This document shows, piece by piece, positions 15,919 through 23,504 of a DNA stretch of 38,215 bases. The translations under genes and the position numbers were made by a program. Within the stretch, counting starts at the first letter, position 1; every line of letters begins with the position of its first letter. The stretch comes from Oscillospiraceae bacterium (GTDB lineage: Bacteria; Bacillota; Clostridia; Oscillospirales; UBA929), in assembly GCA_031271525.1 (NCBI GenBank), contig JAISVO010000037.1, positions 1 through 38,215 of the forward strand, written 5' to 3'. Under the pieces are notes generated by a model that made no database searches, was not told the origin of the DNA, and saw only the letters and a program-made list of their open reading frames with translations.

Positions 15919-18169
15919 CAAGAAAGGTCCGGTCTTGCTCGCACTCCTATTGGCTCTCGCGCTGTGTGTCAGCGTCTTTGCCGCCGGCACAGGCAAACAA
16001 AGCGCACCGCCGCCTGTCAGCCAAGCGGCGGACATCGAACTCAACTCTGTACGGTACGCAAAACCCGAGACGGAAACGGAGCGGGTCGTCAGCCCGGTCA
16101 CGCTGGACGGCTACGAGAGGAAGCTGGAAAACGGGACCTTGTCACTCTGGTTCCACGAGGAAACCGCGAGCTTACGTATTACGGACAAACGCAGCGGGTA
16201 TGTTTGGGGCTGCGTCGGCACTGAGCAGCCCAAGGGACTGAATAAATCGTGGTATTCGCTCGCGAGCTCCCTGCTGTCAATAGAGTATTACGACGAAAAG
16301 AACGCCGAAAAACGTGCGGGGATGATGGATGAGGAGACTGATTGCTCCTATGGGTGGACGTCTGAGGAACTGACCGCCCATGTGTCGTTTTCCGAAATCG
16401 GAATCTCATTGACCGTGCGGGTACGGCTGGATAACGAAAGCATCCTTCTTTCGGTTGACCCGGACAGCGTACGGGAATCGGGAGACGCGAAGATAAAATC
16501 TGTCTATTTCCTTCCGTTTTTGGGTGCGGTACGCGAAAACACCCTGTTAGGGTATATGCTGATCCCTGACGGGCCGGGCGCATTGATCCGTTATTCCCCT
16601 TCCGTTGGCTACACTTCGGTGTACAACAAGAGAATCTACGGCCCCGATATGAGCATAGACGCCCTCTCCGTCCCGAGCGGATTACAGGCGAGCCGGGGGG
16701 ACGACTACTTGGTGGCGGAGCCGCAGATCACCCTGCCGGTATTCGGCGTGGTACACGGCGCGTATCAAAACGCTTTTTACGGCGAAGTGACCGGCGGCGC
16801 GGAATACGCGTCGATACAAGCCTACGCTGCGGGTATGATTACCGACTTCAACTGGGTGACAGCGCGGTTTGATTTGCGCCAAAGCTATTTGAAACCCACA
16901 AACGGGGCTGGCGACGGGGTCTATGTCCCGCAGGAGGAGCAAAATAACGCGGCCCCGGCGGTGCGCTATACCTTCCTGACCGGCGATGACGCGGATTACA
17001 GCGGTATGGCCGTGGCTTACAGAACCGAGCTGGAAAAGCGGGGTATACTGGACACGCCCGTTAACGCGGCCGCCGAAACCCCGCTGTCCCTGACCGTCGT
17101 CGGAGCGGAGATACGGGACGGGTTCCTGTGGGACACCGTGGAACCCCTGACCACATTCGGGCAGGCTGCCGAAATGGCGGAGGATTTAAGGGACGCGGGA
17201 ATCAACAACATCACGATGGTGTATAGCGGCTGGCAGCGCGGCGGCCTCAGCAAGGCCAAAATGGGGGAGACAGCCATTCAGAGGAGCTTGGGCAGTCTGC
17301 GGGAATTGCAGGACCTGCGCGACTTTGTTTCACAAGCCGGCTCATTCTATTTGGAGGACAGGATTGTCACGGGGAATGACCCGCAGGTGTCGCGCCGCGG
17401 TCAGACCGCAGTCAACCGCTCTAAGGCATATATCCGTTTCACCCGCAACGACCCCGCGCTGATGTATAAAGACCGCTGGCTGGTCAAGCCCGGAATCGCC
17501 GCGCAGGCGCTTGTTACAGTGAGCCAGAAGATGCCGGGGTTTAGCAGGTTTTTGCCGGAATACGGCCAGTTCCTGTACTCTGACTATACGAGGAACTCCG
17601 AAACAACAAGGAGCGCGAACATGACGCTCCAAACCGAGACGGTATCCGAAGCCGGCACTCGGATCGCGCTGACCAATCCGAATCTTTATATGTGGCCCCA
17701 TACGGATAGGATCTTTGATGTGCCTGTCACAAGCGGACAGTACCTTTACACAACCGATACGGTTCCCTTTCTGCCCATTGTCTTTTCGGGGTACTTTGAG
17801 GCGTACGCGCCGAATATCAACCAAGGTTTTACCGCGCAAAACTCCGTTCTGCGGCTTGTGGAGTACGGCTTGAACCCGGCGTTTATCGTGATGGGGGCGG
17901 ACAATCAGGCTCTGGCCGACACCCCGCTGATCGACCTGTTTTCGATCCACTACCCCGATTGGCGTGAGCGAATCCTGACTGTTTATGATACCGTTTCGGT
18001 CCCGCTCAATAAAATCCGGGGCCGGAGCATCGTCAACCACCGCGTATTGGAGGAAGGTTTGGTACGCGTTCGGTATTCGGGCGGTGTGACGGTGTATGTG
18101 AATTACAACAACACGGATCGCATTGCCGACGGCTTGACCGTCCCCGCGAAAGGAGCGCTGGCGGTATGA
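15905..18169 (+). CDS. DUF5696-type exported protein, possibly glycosidase-like
   Basis: A 754-residue protein starting at GTG 15905, preceded by GGAGGGGAGG; the next gene begins in its stop codon (ATGA). A signal sequence (about 1-28) precedes a beta-rich domain with LSLWFHEETASLRITDKRSG (about 75-95), a pattern I associate with DUF5696 proteins. The middle (about 390-640) alternates strands and helices like a barrel: NNITMVYSGWQRGG, GSFYLEDRIVTGND, QFLYSDYTRNSE, FSGYFEAYAPNINQGF. The C-terminus GGVTVYVNYNNTD resembles the terminal beta domain of many glycoside hydrolases. This suggests an enzyme acting on glucan outside the membrane, but no catalytic pair can be assigned with confidence. 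The family assignment is from memory of similar loci. Confidence 0.68.
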   Translation: MLRRNKKGPVLLALLLALALCVSVFAAGTGKQSAPPPVSQAADIELNSVRYAKPETETERVVSPVTLDGYERKLENGTLSLWFHEETASLRITDKRSGYVWGCVGTEQPKGLNKSWYSLASSLLSIEYYDEKNAEKRAGMMDEETDCSYGWTSEELTAHVSFSEIGISLTVRVRLDNESILLSVDPDSVRESGDAKIKSVYFLPFLGAVRENTLLGYMLIPDGPGALIRYSPSVGYTSVYNKRIYGPDMSIDALSVPSGLQASRGDDYLVAEPQITLPVFGVVHGAYQNAFYGEVTGGAEYASIQAYAAGMITDFNWVTARFDLRQSYLKPTNGAGDGVYVPQEEQNNAAPAVRYTFLTGDDADYSGMAVAYRTELEKRGILDTPVNAAAETPLSLTVVGAEIRDGFLWDTVEPLTTFGQAAEMAEDLRDAGINNITMVYSGWQRGGLSKAKMGETAIQRSLGSLRELQDLRDFVSQAGSFYLEDRIVTGNDPQVSRRGQTAVNRSKAYIRFTRNDPALMYKDRWLVKPGIAAQALVTVSQKMPGFSRFLPEYGQFLYSDYTRNSETTRSANMTLQTETVSEAGTRIALTNPNLYMWPHTDRIFDVPVTSGQYLYTTDTVPFLPIVFSGYFEAYAPNINQGFTAQNSVLRLVEYGLNPAFIVMGADNQALADTPLIDLFSIHYPDWRERILTVYDTVSVPLNKIRGRSIVNHRVLEEGLVRVRYSGGVTVYVNYNNTDRIADGLTVPAKGALAV

Positions 18170-19035
18170 AACGGCGCTTGTTAAGCGTGTCGGCCCGGGA
18201 AGGGTTAGCGGGCTATCTGTTTTTTCTGCCGTGGATACTCGGCTTCGCGGTTTTTACCTTATACCCGGTCTTGTACTCTGTCTACATCAGCCTGAACGAG
18301 ATCCAAATATCGGCCGACGATTCTATACGCGCCGCATGGCAAGGCCTTCGGTATTATTATGAAGCGTTGCAAGTCGATACGAGTTTCTCCGCCGATTTAT
18401 ATGACGCGCTCCTTCATATCGTCTGCGCCACACCGGTGATTGTTGTTGTAGCCCTTGTGATCGCATTGTTTCTGTCCAAGCGGTATCCGCTGAGAACCTT
18501 TTTCCGGAGCGTATTCTTTCTGCCGGTGATCATCATGTCGGGTCCTGTTATTTCCGATCTGCTCGGGCAGTATTCTCTGGGACTGACGGAAGAATCACCG
18601 CTGTTATTCTCGTTTATGTCCGCCTTGCCGCAATTCCTGCAAAGCCCCGTTTTTTTCGTGCTGGACAATTTGGCGCTGATTCTATGGTTTTCCGGAGTGC
18701 AGATCCTGCTGTTCATCGCGGGTCTGAATAAAATCGGCCCCGAGCTGTATGAAGCGGCATCCATTGACGGAGCGTCGGCGTGGGAAAGCTTTTGGAAGAT
18801 CACGATGCCGCATCTGAAGCCCTTCGCGCTGCTTGGCGCCGTTTATTCCATCATGGAGGTGGCGAATTACGCAAACCTTTCCATCAACGAAAAAATCCGC
18901 AGTCACCTATACGAAATCGACCGCCCATACAGCTTTTCGTCCGCCATGAGTTGGATTTATTTCATCGCGGTTCTGCTTGTCTTGGGGCTTACATTCCTTC
19001 TGCTCGGAAATGGGAAAAGGGAGACGGCGAAATGA
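18166..19035 (+). CDS. sugar ABC transporter permease, MalF-like (pair 2)
   Basis: A 289-residue CUT1 permease with six predicted spans. The EAA loop reads ELYEAASIDGASAWESFW and continues ITMPHLKP. It overlaps the DUF5696 gene upstream (ATGA, 18166-18169) and its partner downstream (ATGA, 19032-19035), so the three are tightly coupled. Its sequence is clearly different from the first MalF-like permease, which argues against a recent local duplication and for a second, distinct importer or a mixed complex. Confidence 0.92.
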   Translation: MKRRLLSVSAREGLAGYLFFLPWILGFAVFTLYPVLYSVYISLNEIQISADDSIRAAWQGLRYYYEALQVDTSFSADLYDALLHIVCATPVIVVVALVIALFLSKRYPLRTFFRSVFFLPVIIMSGPVISDLLGQYSLGLTEESPLLFSFMSALPQFLQSPVFFVLDNLALILWFSGVQILLFIAGLNKIGPELYEAASIDGASAWESFWKITMPHLKPFALLGAVYSIMEVANYANLSINEKIRSHLYEIDRPYSFSSAMSWIYFIAVLLVLGLTFLLLGNGKRETAK

Positions 19036-19961
19036 AGACAGGAAAACATGGGCTGAAGATTCTTTTGGGCGGCAGGCGGCGGCCCGGCCTCCTTAGTTCC
19101 GCGTTCTATTTAGTTCTCCTTGGCGGTGTCGGCTTCCTCTTTTTATATCCCGTCCTGTATATGTGCGTTCAAAGTATCATGAGTCCGTCGGATATAACAG
19201 ATCCGGGCGTAGGGTGGATTCCCACCGCACTTTACGGAGGGAATTACGCAAAAGCTTTCACGACGCTGCATTTTCAAGAGGCGTTCTTTAACTCGCTGTA
19301 CTTATCGCTCGGGCCGTCCGTTCTCACCACGGTGGCCTCCTGCTTCATCGGTTATGGCCTAGCCCGTTTCCGTTTCCCGGGGAAAAGGATTTGGCTTGCC
19401 CTCCTTGTCGCGGCGTTTTTTATCCCGTCGCAGGTCATGATGATCCCGCGGTTCATGATGTTCTCTAGTTACCACATCATTAACACACCGCTGACGCAGT
19501 TTTTGCCGGCCGCGTTGGGACAGGGTATCAAAGGTTCGTTGTTCGTCCTCATTTTTATGCAGTTCTTTTCGAGTTACCCCAAGGCGTTGGACGAAGCCGC
19601 CGAAATCGACGGCGCGGGGAGAATGGGCGTATTCCTTCGCGTTGCCGTCCCTATGGCTAAACCCGCGATTGTCATATCCGTTTTATTCTCGTTCGTATGG
19701 TACTGGAACGAGACGACCCAAGCATCCCTGTTTTTTGGGACGCAAATCAAGACTCTGCCCATGAGATTGGGGAGTTTCGCTGAATCCTACAGCACAATAT
19801 ACGGAAGCTCGGCTAACGCCGCCAATGCCGCCGACGCGCTGAACGAGGCGATCAGCATGGCAGGCACCCTCCTGTCGGTACTGCCGCTGCTCCTGTTGTA
19901 TCTTGTCTTGCAGCGGCAGTTCGTGGAGAGCATTGAGAAATCCGGCATCACGGGCGAGTAA
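19032..19961 (+). CDS. carbohydrate ABC transporter permease, MalG-like (pair 2)
   Basis: A 309-residue CUT1 permease. ATG 19032 within ATGA is preferred over the longer open frame starting at 18780, which only shadows the upstream gene. The EAA loop is ALDEAAEIDGAGRMGVFL followed by VAVPMAKPA, and the protein ends in the short basic/charged tail usual for MalG-like proteins. Six hydrophobic spans are visible, the first at about 25-50. With the preceding gene it completes a second permease pair. No dedicated binding protein follows it, so it must use one of the two upstream ones or one encoded elsewhere. Confidence 0.92.
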   Translation: MKTGKHGLKILLGGRRRPGLLSSAFYLVLLGGVGFLFLYPVLYMCVQSIMSPSDITDPGVGWIPTALYGGNYAKAFTTLHFQEAFFNSLYLSLGPSVLTTVASCFIGYGLARFRFPGKRIWLALLVAAFFIPSQVMMIPRFMMFSSYHIINTPLTQFLPAALGQGIKGSLFVLIFMQFFSSYPKALDEAAEIDGAGRMGVFLRVAVPMAKPAIVISVLFSFVWYWNETTQASLFFGTQIKTLPMRLGSFAESYSTIYGSSANAANAADALNEAISMAGTLLSVLPLLLLYLVLQRQFVESIEKSGITGE

Positions 19962-20032
19962 AGAAGAGTCCGGAAAACCCGTCGCGAAGTAAGCGGAGTA
20001 TCCGTTTGCATATTTAAAAGGAGGAAAATACC

Positions 20033-20638
20033 ATGAAAAAGGCCCTGACACTCATTCTGACAATCGCATTTGCCCTCGGCGTTGCCGCTCCCGCGTTAGC
20101 CGTCTCGGAGGTTTATCTGGAAGGCGAAGATGTCTACGGCGGCAACATCAACAACGGAGCCACTATGGGCGGAACCGAGAACGACAACGCGGCTGATCTG
20201 CAACCGGGTGAAAAGCTCAGCTTTATCCTGCCGGCGGATTTGACCGAAGGTGAGTACACTGTCGAAGTAAGGACCACAGGCAACCGCACCGATTACAACG
20301 TCTATGTCGGCGATACCTTGGCGGCAACGGTGAAGCGTCCGGAAGGCTCGGGATGGGGCTTTGATGTTATGACCACCGACGCGGCGACGGCGAACATCCA
20401 ATTAAAACCCGGAGATACCATAGCGGTTGAAGCGCCGGACAACGGCGAGTACGGCTGGGTCGACTGGGTAAAGCTGACTTTGGTCAATGCCGCGCAACCC
20501 ACCGCCCCTGCGGAACCGGCCGCTCCCGCCAACAACCCCAAAACCGGGGACTTCGGATTCATCTGGCTTGCGATTGCCCTCCTTGGCGCTGCGTCGGTAA
20601 CCTCGGTTTTCCTCGTGAAAGCTAAGAAGAAATCGTAG
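20033..20638 (+). CDS. CBM-like cell-wall-anchored protein with NPKTG sorting motif
   Basis: A 201-residue surface protein. A signal peptide (about 1-23, ending ALA) is followed by one beta-sandwich module (about 24-155) that begins VYLEGEDVYGG and ends GWVDWVKLTLV, resembling CBM6/CBM35-type carbohydrate-binding domains. A Pro/Ala linker leads to NPKTG (residues 168-172), a hydrophobic span and the tail KAKKKS. That is the standard layout of a sortase substrate, with Asn in place of the usual Leu. AAGGAGG precedes the ATG. As the last gene of the run it would display a glucan-binding module on the wall near the GH66 enzyme. No sortase gene is in the window. Confidence 0.8.
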   Translation: MKKALTLILTIAFALGVAAPALAVSEVYLEGEDVYGGNINNGATMGGTENDNAADLQPGEKLSFILPADLTEGEYTVEVRTTGNRTDYNVYVGDTLAATVKRPEGSGWGFDVMTTDAATANIQLKPGDTIAVEAPDNGEYGWVDWVKLTLVNAAQPTAPAEPAAPANNPKTGDFGFIWLAIALLGAASVTSVFLVKAKKKS

Positions 20639-20648
20639 CGTTTCTCAC

Positions 20649-21179
20649 TTACTCAAATTTCTTCGCGGTGGTGGGAAGGGCTTCCACCAACTCCGCGCGC
20701 TGAGCTTCACCCAGCCCGACACATTCGAGATAGGTTAAGCTTGTAAGCCCTTTAACGGGAGTAATGTCGGTCTCGGCAGTCACACTGAAGGTCAAGCTTT
20801 GCAGCTTGGGCAGCTTCGCAAGAACCGAGAGATCCGCGATGTCGTTGTCCCGAATAATCAAGGTCGTTAAGTTCACAAGGTTCTGCAAATCGGTGATGTC
20901 GGTGACGTCATTGCCGCCGATGTCAAGGGTCTGAAGGGTTGTCAAATCCTTGAGGAATCCGAGGCTTGTGAGGTTGTTATCCGCGAGGGCGAGGAACTCA
21001 AGGTTCTTCGCGTTGCGAAGGTTCTTTACGTCGCCATCGGTCAGTCCCCTGTTATGGAGCAGGAGGGTCGGTTCGTCCAAGGAGTACTTGGTTCCCTTGA
21101 CGTTGATGTCGCTCGGGGCGCAGGAGGCGAGTACCGCGGCCAGCAGAAAAAGCGCAAAAATGCAAGTTGCTTTTCTCAT
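20649..21179 (-). CDS. leucine-rich-repeat lipoprotein
   Basis: A 176-residue exported protein. The signal peptide ends in LASC (Cys20). From about residue 45 there are four to five repeats of about 22 residues with the LxxLxLxxN pattern of bacterial (internalin-type) LRRs: LEFLALADNNLTSLGFL, LQTLDIGGNDVTDITDL, LTTLIIRDNDIADLSVL, LQSLTFSVTAETDITPV. Such domains bind proteins or polysaccharides; the partner is unknown. Its stop lies 10 bases from the stop of the convergent CBM-like gene. No clear terminator separates them. It is too short to carry another functional domain. Confidence 0.85.
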   Translation of the reverse strand: MRKATCIFALFLLAAVLASCAPSDINVKGTKYSLDEPTLLLHNRGLTDGDVKNLRNAKNLEFLALADNNLTSLGFLKDLTTLQTLDIGGNDVTDITDLQNLVNLTTLIIRDNDIADLSVLAKLPKLQSLTFSVTAETDITPVKGLTSLTYLECVGLGEAQRAELVEALPTTAKKFE

Positions 21180-21197
21180 GTGTCGATTCCTCTCTTG

Positions 21198-21332
21198 TTA
21201 TGAATTCAATTCGCCGAAGGAGATGATCGCCTGTACCCGGGAGTATGTCTGGAGCGGTCCGAAGATGCCGTCCCCCGTCCCCGACATGCTCCCGGCGTGA
21301 AAATCGTCCCCAGCAGGAAGCCGGAAGGGTTG
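21198..21332 (-). pseudogene. remnant of an S-layer homology (SLH) domain
   Basis: The minus strand is open from an upstream TGA (21335-21333) to TAA (21200-21198). It reads DDFHAGSMSGTGDGIFGPL, then QTYSRVQAIISFGELN. This matches the second half of an SLH motif (usual form GIMxGxGxGxFxPxxxxTREQAI). No start codon or rest of the gene is present in this frame. A good AGGAGG plus ATG (21376) lies just upstream but in another frame, giving 56 meaningless residues. Most likely the tail of a decayed surface-layer protein gene. Confidence 0.65.
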
Positions 21333-21415
21333 TCAGGACGATCGCTGCTGCGGGCGGCAGGGGCAGGATCTTTCATGGCAATAGTATATCCTCCTGATAG
21401 TTCGGTATGTACCGC

Positions 21416-23230
21416 TCACGGGTAGATCATTCTTCCCTTTTCGTCGGGGATTTCGGTGAGCCGGTAGAAGTAGGTGTTGATCACATCCCGCCACTCCTTG
21501 GCGTTGTCGAGCTGACGCCGGAGCCTCTCCAGCACGGATTGGTATGCGCTGTCTGGCAGCAGGGGTTTCATTGAGATCCATGTCGCGATGTAGTTTTCAA
21601 CATCCTCGACCCCCTCGAAGTGGGTGTCATAGATGTGCTGGAGGATCGTCTTGCCGCTCTTGAGAATATAATCGTACGGCATCCGGTGAAAATACAGAAG
21701 CATCTCCTCCGGGCAAGTCGCGGGGTCGCTGTAGAGCTTGTCGAGGTACGGGTGGTATTGCGCCGTATAGCCGGTGCCCTTCTCGGTGCGGTCGACGCCG
21801 ATCGATGTGCGGCTGGCGCGGTGGTAGGTGCCCCATTTCATAAATTCATAGCCTTCCGGGCTTGGCCCGTAGTGGTGATGGATGTTCACCATCCAGCAAA
21901 CACCCAGCGGCGCGTTGTATTTTTCGTATACATCCCGAGAGGTCAGCAACATGTTCAGCAAAGGCTCCCGAAGCTGCGGCTCGGTGCCGAAGGTCAAGCC
22001 GATCCAGTCGTTTAAGACATCTTTTGCCTTTTCCGCCGGATTCCACGCGAAACGTCCGAAGGCGTAAAGGTTTGCCTGCGCCAGTGTGTGCCCCGTCCAA
22101 TTCTCGTCCCGCCCCGTGTTGGCAACCGCCGTCACCGCAATGATCTCCCGCCCGACCAAGTCACGCGTCTGGCGGGTATCGGAAACCGGTGATGTAAAGA
22201 TTTCCTCCCACTGGGCGGCTAAGGCGTACAGGTCGATCTGCTGCCCGGTGTACTCCTGCGTTATCTGCAGCTCGATCGCCTGCGCCGTGTTCCGCATCGC
22301 GCCGAGGAGGGGGGAATTCGGCTCCCGCACTTGAAAGTCGGAGGGGCCGTACTTAATTTGGAGAATAACGTTGCCGTCAAACGTTCCGTCCAGCGGTTGG
22401 AAGTGGTCATATGCCGCCTTGGGGCGGTCTGTTTGGGCGTCCCGCCAGTCCTGCTCGCAGTTATAGACGAAGCAGCGCCAGTAGGTTTTGCCGCCGTGCG
22501 GCTTGAGAGCGCGGGCGATGACGTTCGCGCCGTCCGCCTGTGTCCGTCCAAGAGCCGCCGGTCCGGCGCGGAACTCGGAGTCGGCTTTCACCAAGAACCC
22601 CGCGAGGTCGGGAATCGCGGCATACACCATATCGGCGGCGGCACGCCACCACACGGCGACGCCTTCGTCCAGAGGGTCGGAGGTTGGTAAGCCGCCCAGC
22701 ATGACCGGACTGTTGAAATCGACCGCGACGATGATCTTGATGTGATACGGACGGAAGATTTCAGCGAGCGCCGCGAGATCGGGCAGAAGTTCGCCGGTGA
22801 TCAGCTTGGCGCTCCGCCCGGTAACATTGACATTGTTGAAGCAGATCCGGTTGATTCCAACCGAAGCCAGCAGTCGGGCGTAAAAGCGGATCCGCTCGGG
22901 GTCGTAGGAAATGTTTCCGTTTTGAAAAAAGAGGGACGCGCCGCTGTAGCCGCGTTCGACGACCCCCGTGATGTTGTCCCAATGGTTGAGGATCCGCTCC
23001 GAAACAGCCGGAGCGCTCGTGACGGAGAAGTCGGTTTCGCCCAATAGTATCTTCTCCCGCAGGGCATACGAGCCGTACAGCTTCCCCGCTTCGTCGGCGC
23101 TTGCGACGGAGTAGACGCCGTTTATACACGACAGACGGTAACCTTCGGGCGGAAGAGCGAGGTCGGTTTCGCATTTGAGCTCATACGGAGCGTCGGTTTG
23201 CAGCCACAGGCGGTCTTCACGATACGGCAC
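21416..23230 (-). CDS. aguA: alpha-glucuronidase, GH67
   Basis: A 604-residue enzyme that removes (4-O-methyl)glucuronic acid from xylo-oligosaccharides. GH67 signatures are dense: NHWDNITGVVERGYSG, ARLLASVGINRICFNNVNV, GFLVKADSEFRAGP (Glu acid), WRCFVYNCEQDWRD, NVILQIKYGPSDFQVREP (Asp and Glu of the active site), TGQQIDLYALAAQWEEI, NWTGHTLAQANLYAFGRFAWNP, and a C-terminus ending EWRDVINTYFYRL. No signal peptide, so cytoplasmic. Known bacterial members are about 680 residues; this one lacks roughly 60-70 residues of the N-terminal domain. The GTG start (23230) is set by an upstream in-frame stop, and a consensus promoter lies just ahead. The catalytic core looks complete. Confidence 0.93.
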   Translation of the reverse strand: MPYREDRLWLQTDAPYELKCETDLALPPEGYRLSCINGVYSVASADEAGKLYGSYALREKILLGETDFSVTSAPAVSERILNHWDNITGVVERGYSGASLFFQNGNISYDPERIRFYARLLASVGINRICFNNVNVTGRSAKLITGELLPDLAALAEIFRPYHIKIIVAVDFNSPVMLGGLPTSDPLDEGVAVWWRAAADMVYAAIPDLAGFLVKADSEFRAGPAALGRTQADGANVIARALKPHGGKTYWRCFVYNCEQDWRDAQTDRPKAAYDHFQPLDGTFDGNVILQIKYGPSDFQVREPNSPLLGAMRNTAQAIELQITQEYTGQQIDLYALAAQWEEIFTSPVSDTRQTRDLVGREIIAVTAVANTGRDENWTGHTLAQANLYAFGRFAWNPAEKAKDVLNDWIGLTFGTEPQLREPLLNMLLTSRDVYEKYNAPLGVCWMVNIHHHYGPSPEGYEFMKWGTYHRASRTSIGVDRTEKGTGYTAQYHPYLDKLYSDPATCPEEMLLYFHRMPYDYILKSGKTILQHIYDTHFEGVEDVENYIATWISMKPLLPDSAYQSVLERLRRQLDNAKEWRDVINTYFYRLTEIPDEKGRMIYP

Positions 23231-23265
23231 AGACGGTAACCCCCTACGATCGGTTCTTCGCCGTC

Positions 23266-23294
23266 ATTATACCATTCTGTGCAAGAGCTGTCAA
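23266..23294 (-). promoter_or_regulatory. consensus sigma-A promoter for the GH67 gene
   Basis: On the minus strand TTGACA (23294-23289), 17 bases, TATAAT (23271-23266): a perfect match to consensus. The start site would be near 23259, only about 28 bases before the GTG at 23230. This short leader supports the short GH67 reading, because a longer N-terminus would overrun the promoter. Confidence 0.85.
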
Positions 23295-23387
23295 TGAGAG
23301 TGTGGCTTGGGGACACGGCTGGCTCCAAAGATCCATACCGTTCGGGCAACCCCCGCCATGTAAAATATATCCCTCTTGCGATTCTGT

Positions 23388-23416
23388 TTGACAACCATGA
23401 AAAAGGATAGTATGAT
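23388..23416 (+). promoter_or_regulatory. sigma-A promoter for the epimerase-like gene
   Basis: TTGACA (23388-23393), 17 bases, TATGAT (23411-23416). Transcription from about 23423 rules out the upstream in-frame ATGs of the same open frame and leaves a leader of about 80 bases before ATG 23505. Confidence 0.8.
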
Positions 23417-23504
23417 TGAGAACGCAATCAGCGGCGGGAGTATCAACTATCCCGCTGGCTGGTTTTTCACCGGACAAAACATCTGGATTACCGGAGGTAA
23501 TTAT

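Noticed and set aside
12020..19961. The two permease pairs as a tandem duplication
   Set aside because: The EAA loops, N-termini and external loops differ strongly between pairs, and the intervening NHL-YIP1 and DUF5696 genes have no second copy. They are distinct, older paralogues.
20626..20664. Inverted repeat GAAGAAAT/ATTTCTTC between the convergent CBM-like and LRR genes
   Set aside because: The 8-base AT-rich stem has a 23-base loop and no T-run, so it is too weak to call a bidirectional terminator.
21206..21376. Small minus-strand ORF of 56 residues with a good AGGAGG site and ATG
   Set aside because: The product is arginine/proline/serine-rich with no recognisable feature, and a different frame over the same bases encodes an SLH remnant. 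It is more likely a leftover start site out of frame after a deletion.
23376..23504. Longer N-terminus for the epimerase-like protein
   Set aside because: The region contains the promoter (23388-23416) and the 43 extra residues do not resemble the family; GGAGG supports ATG 23505.
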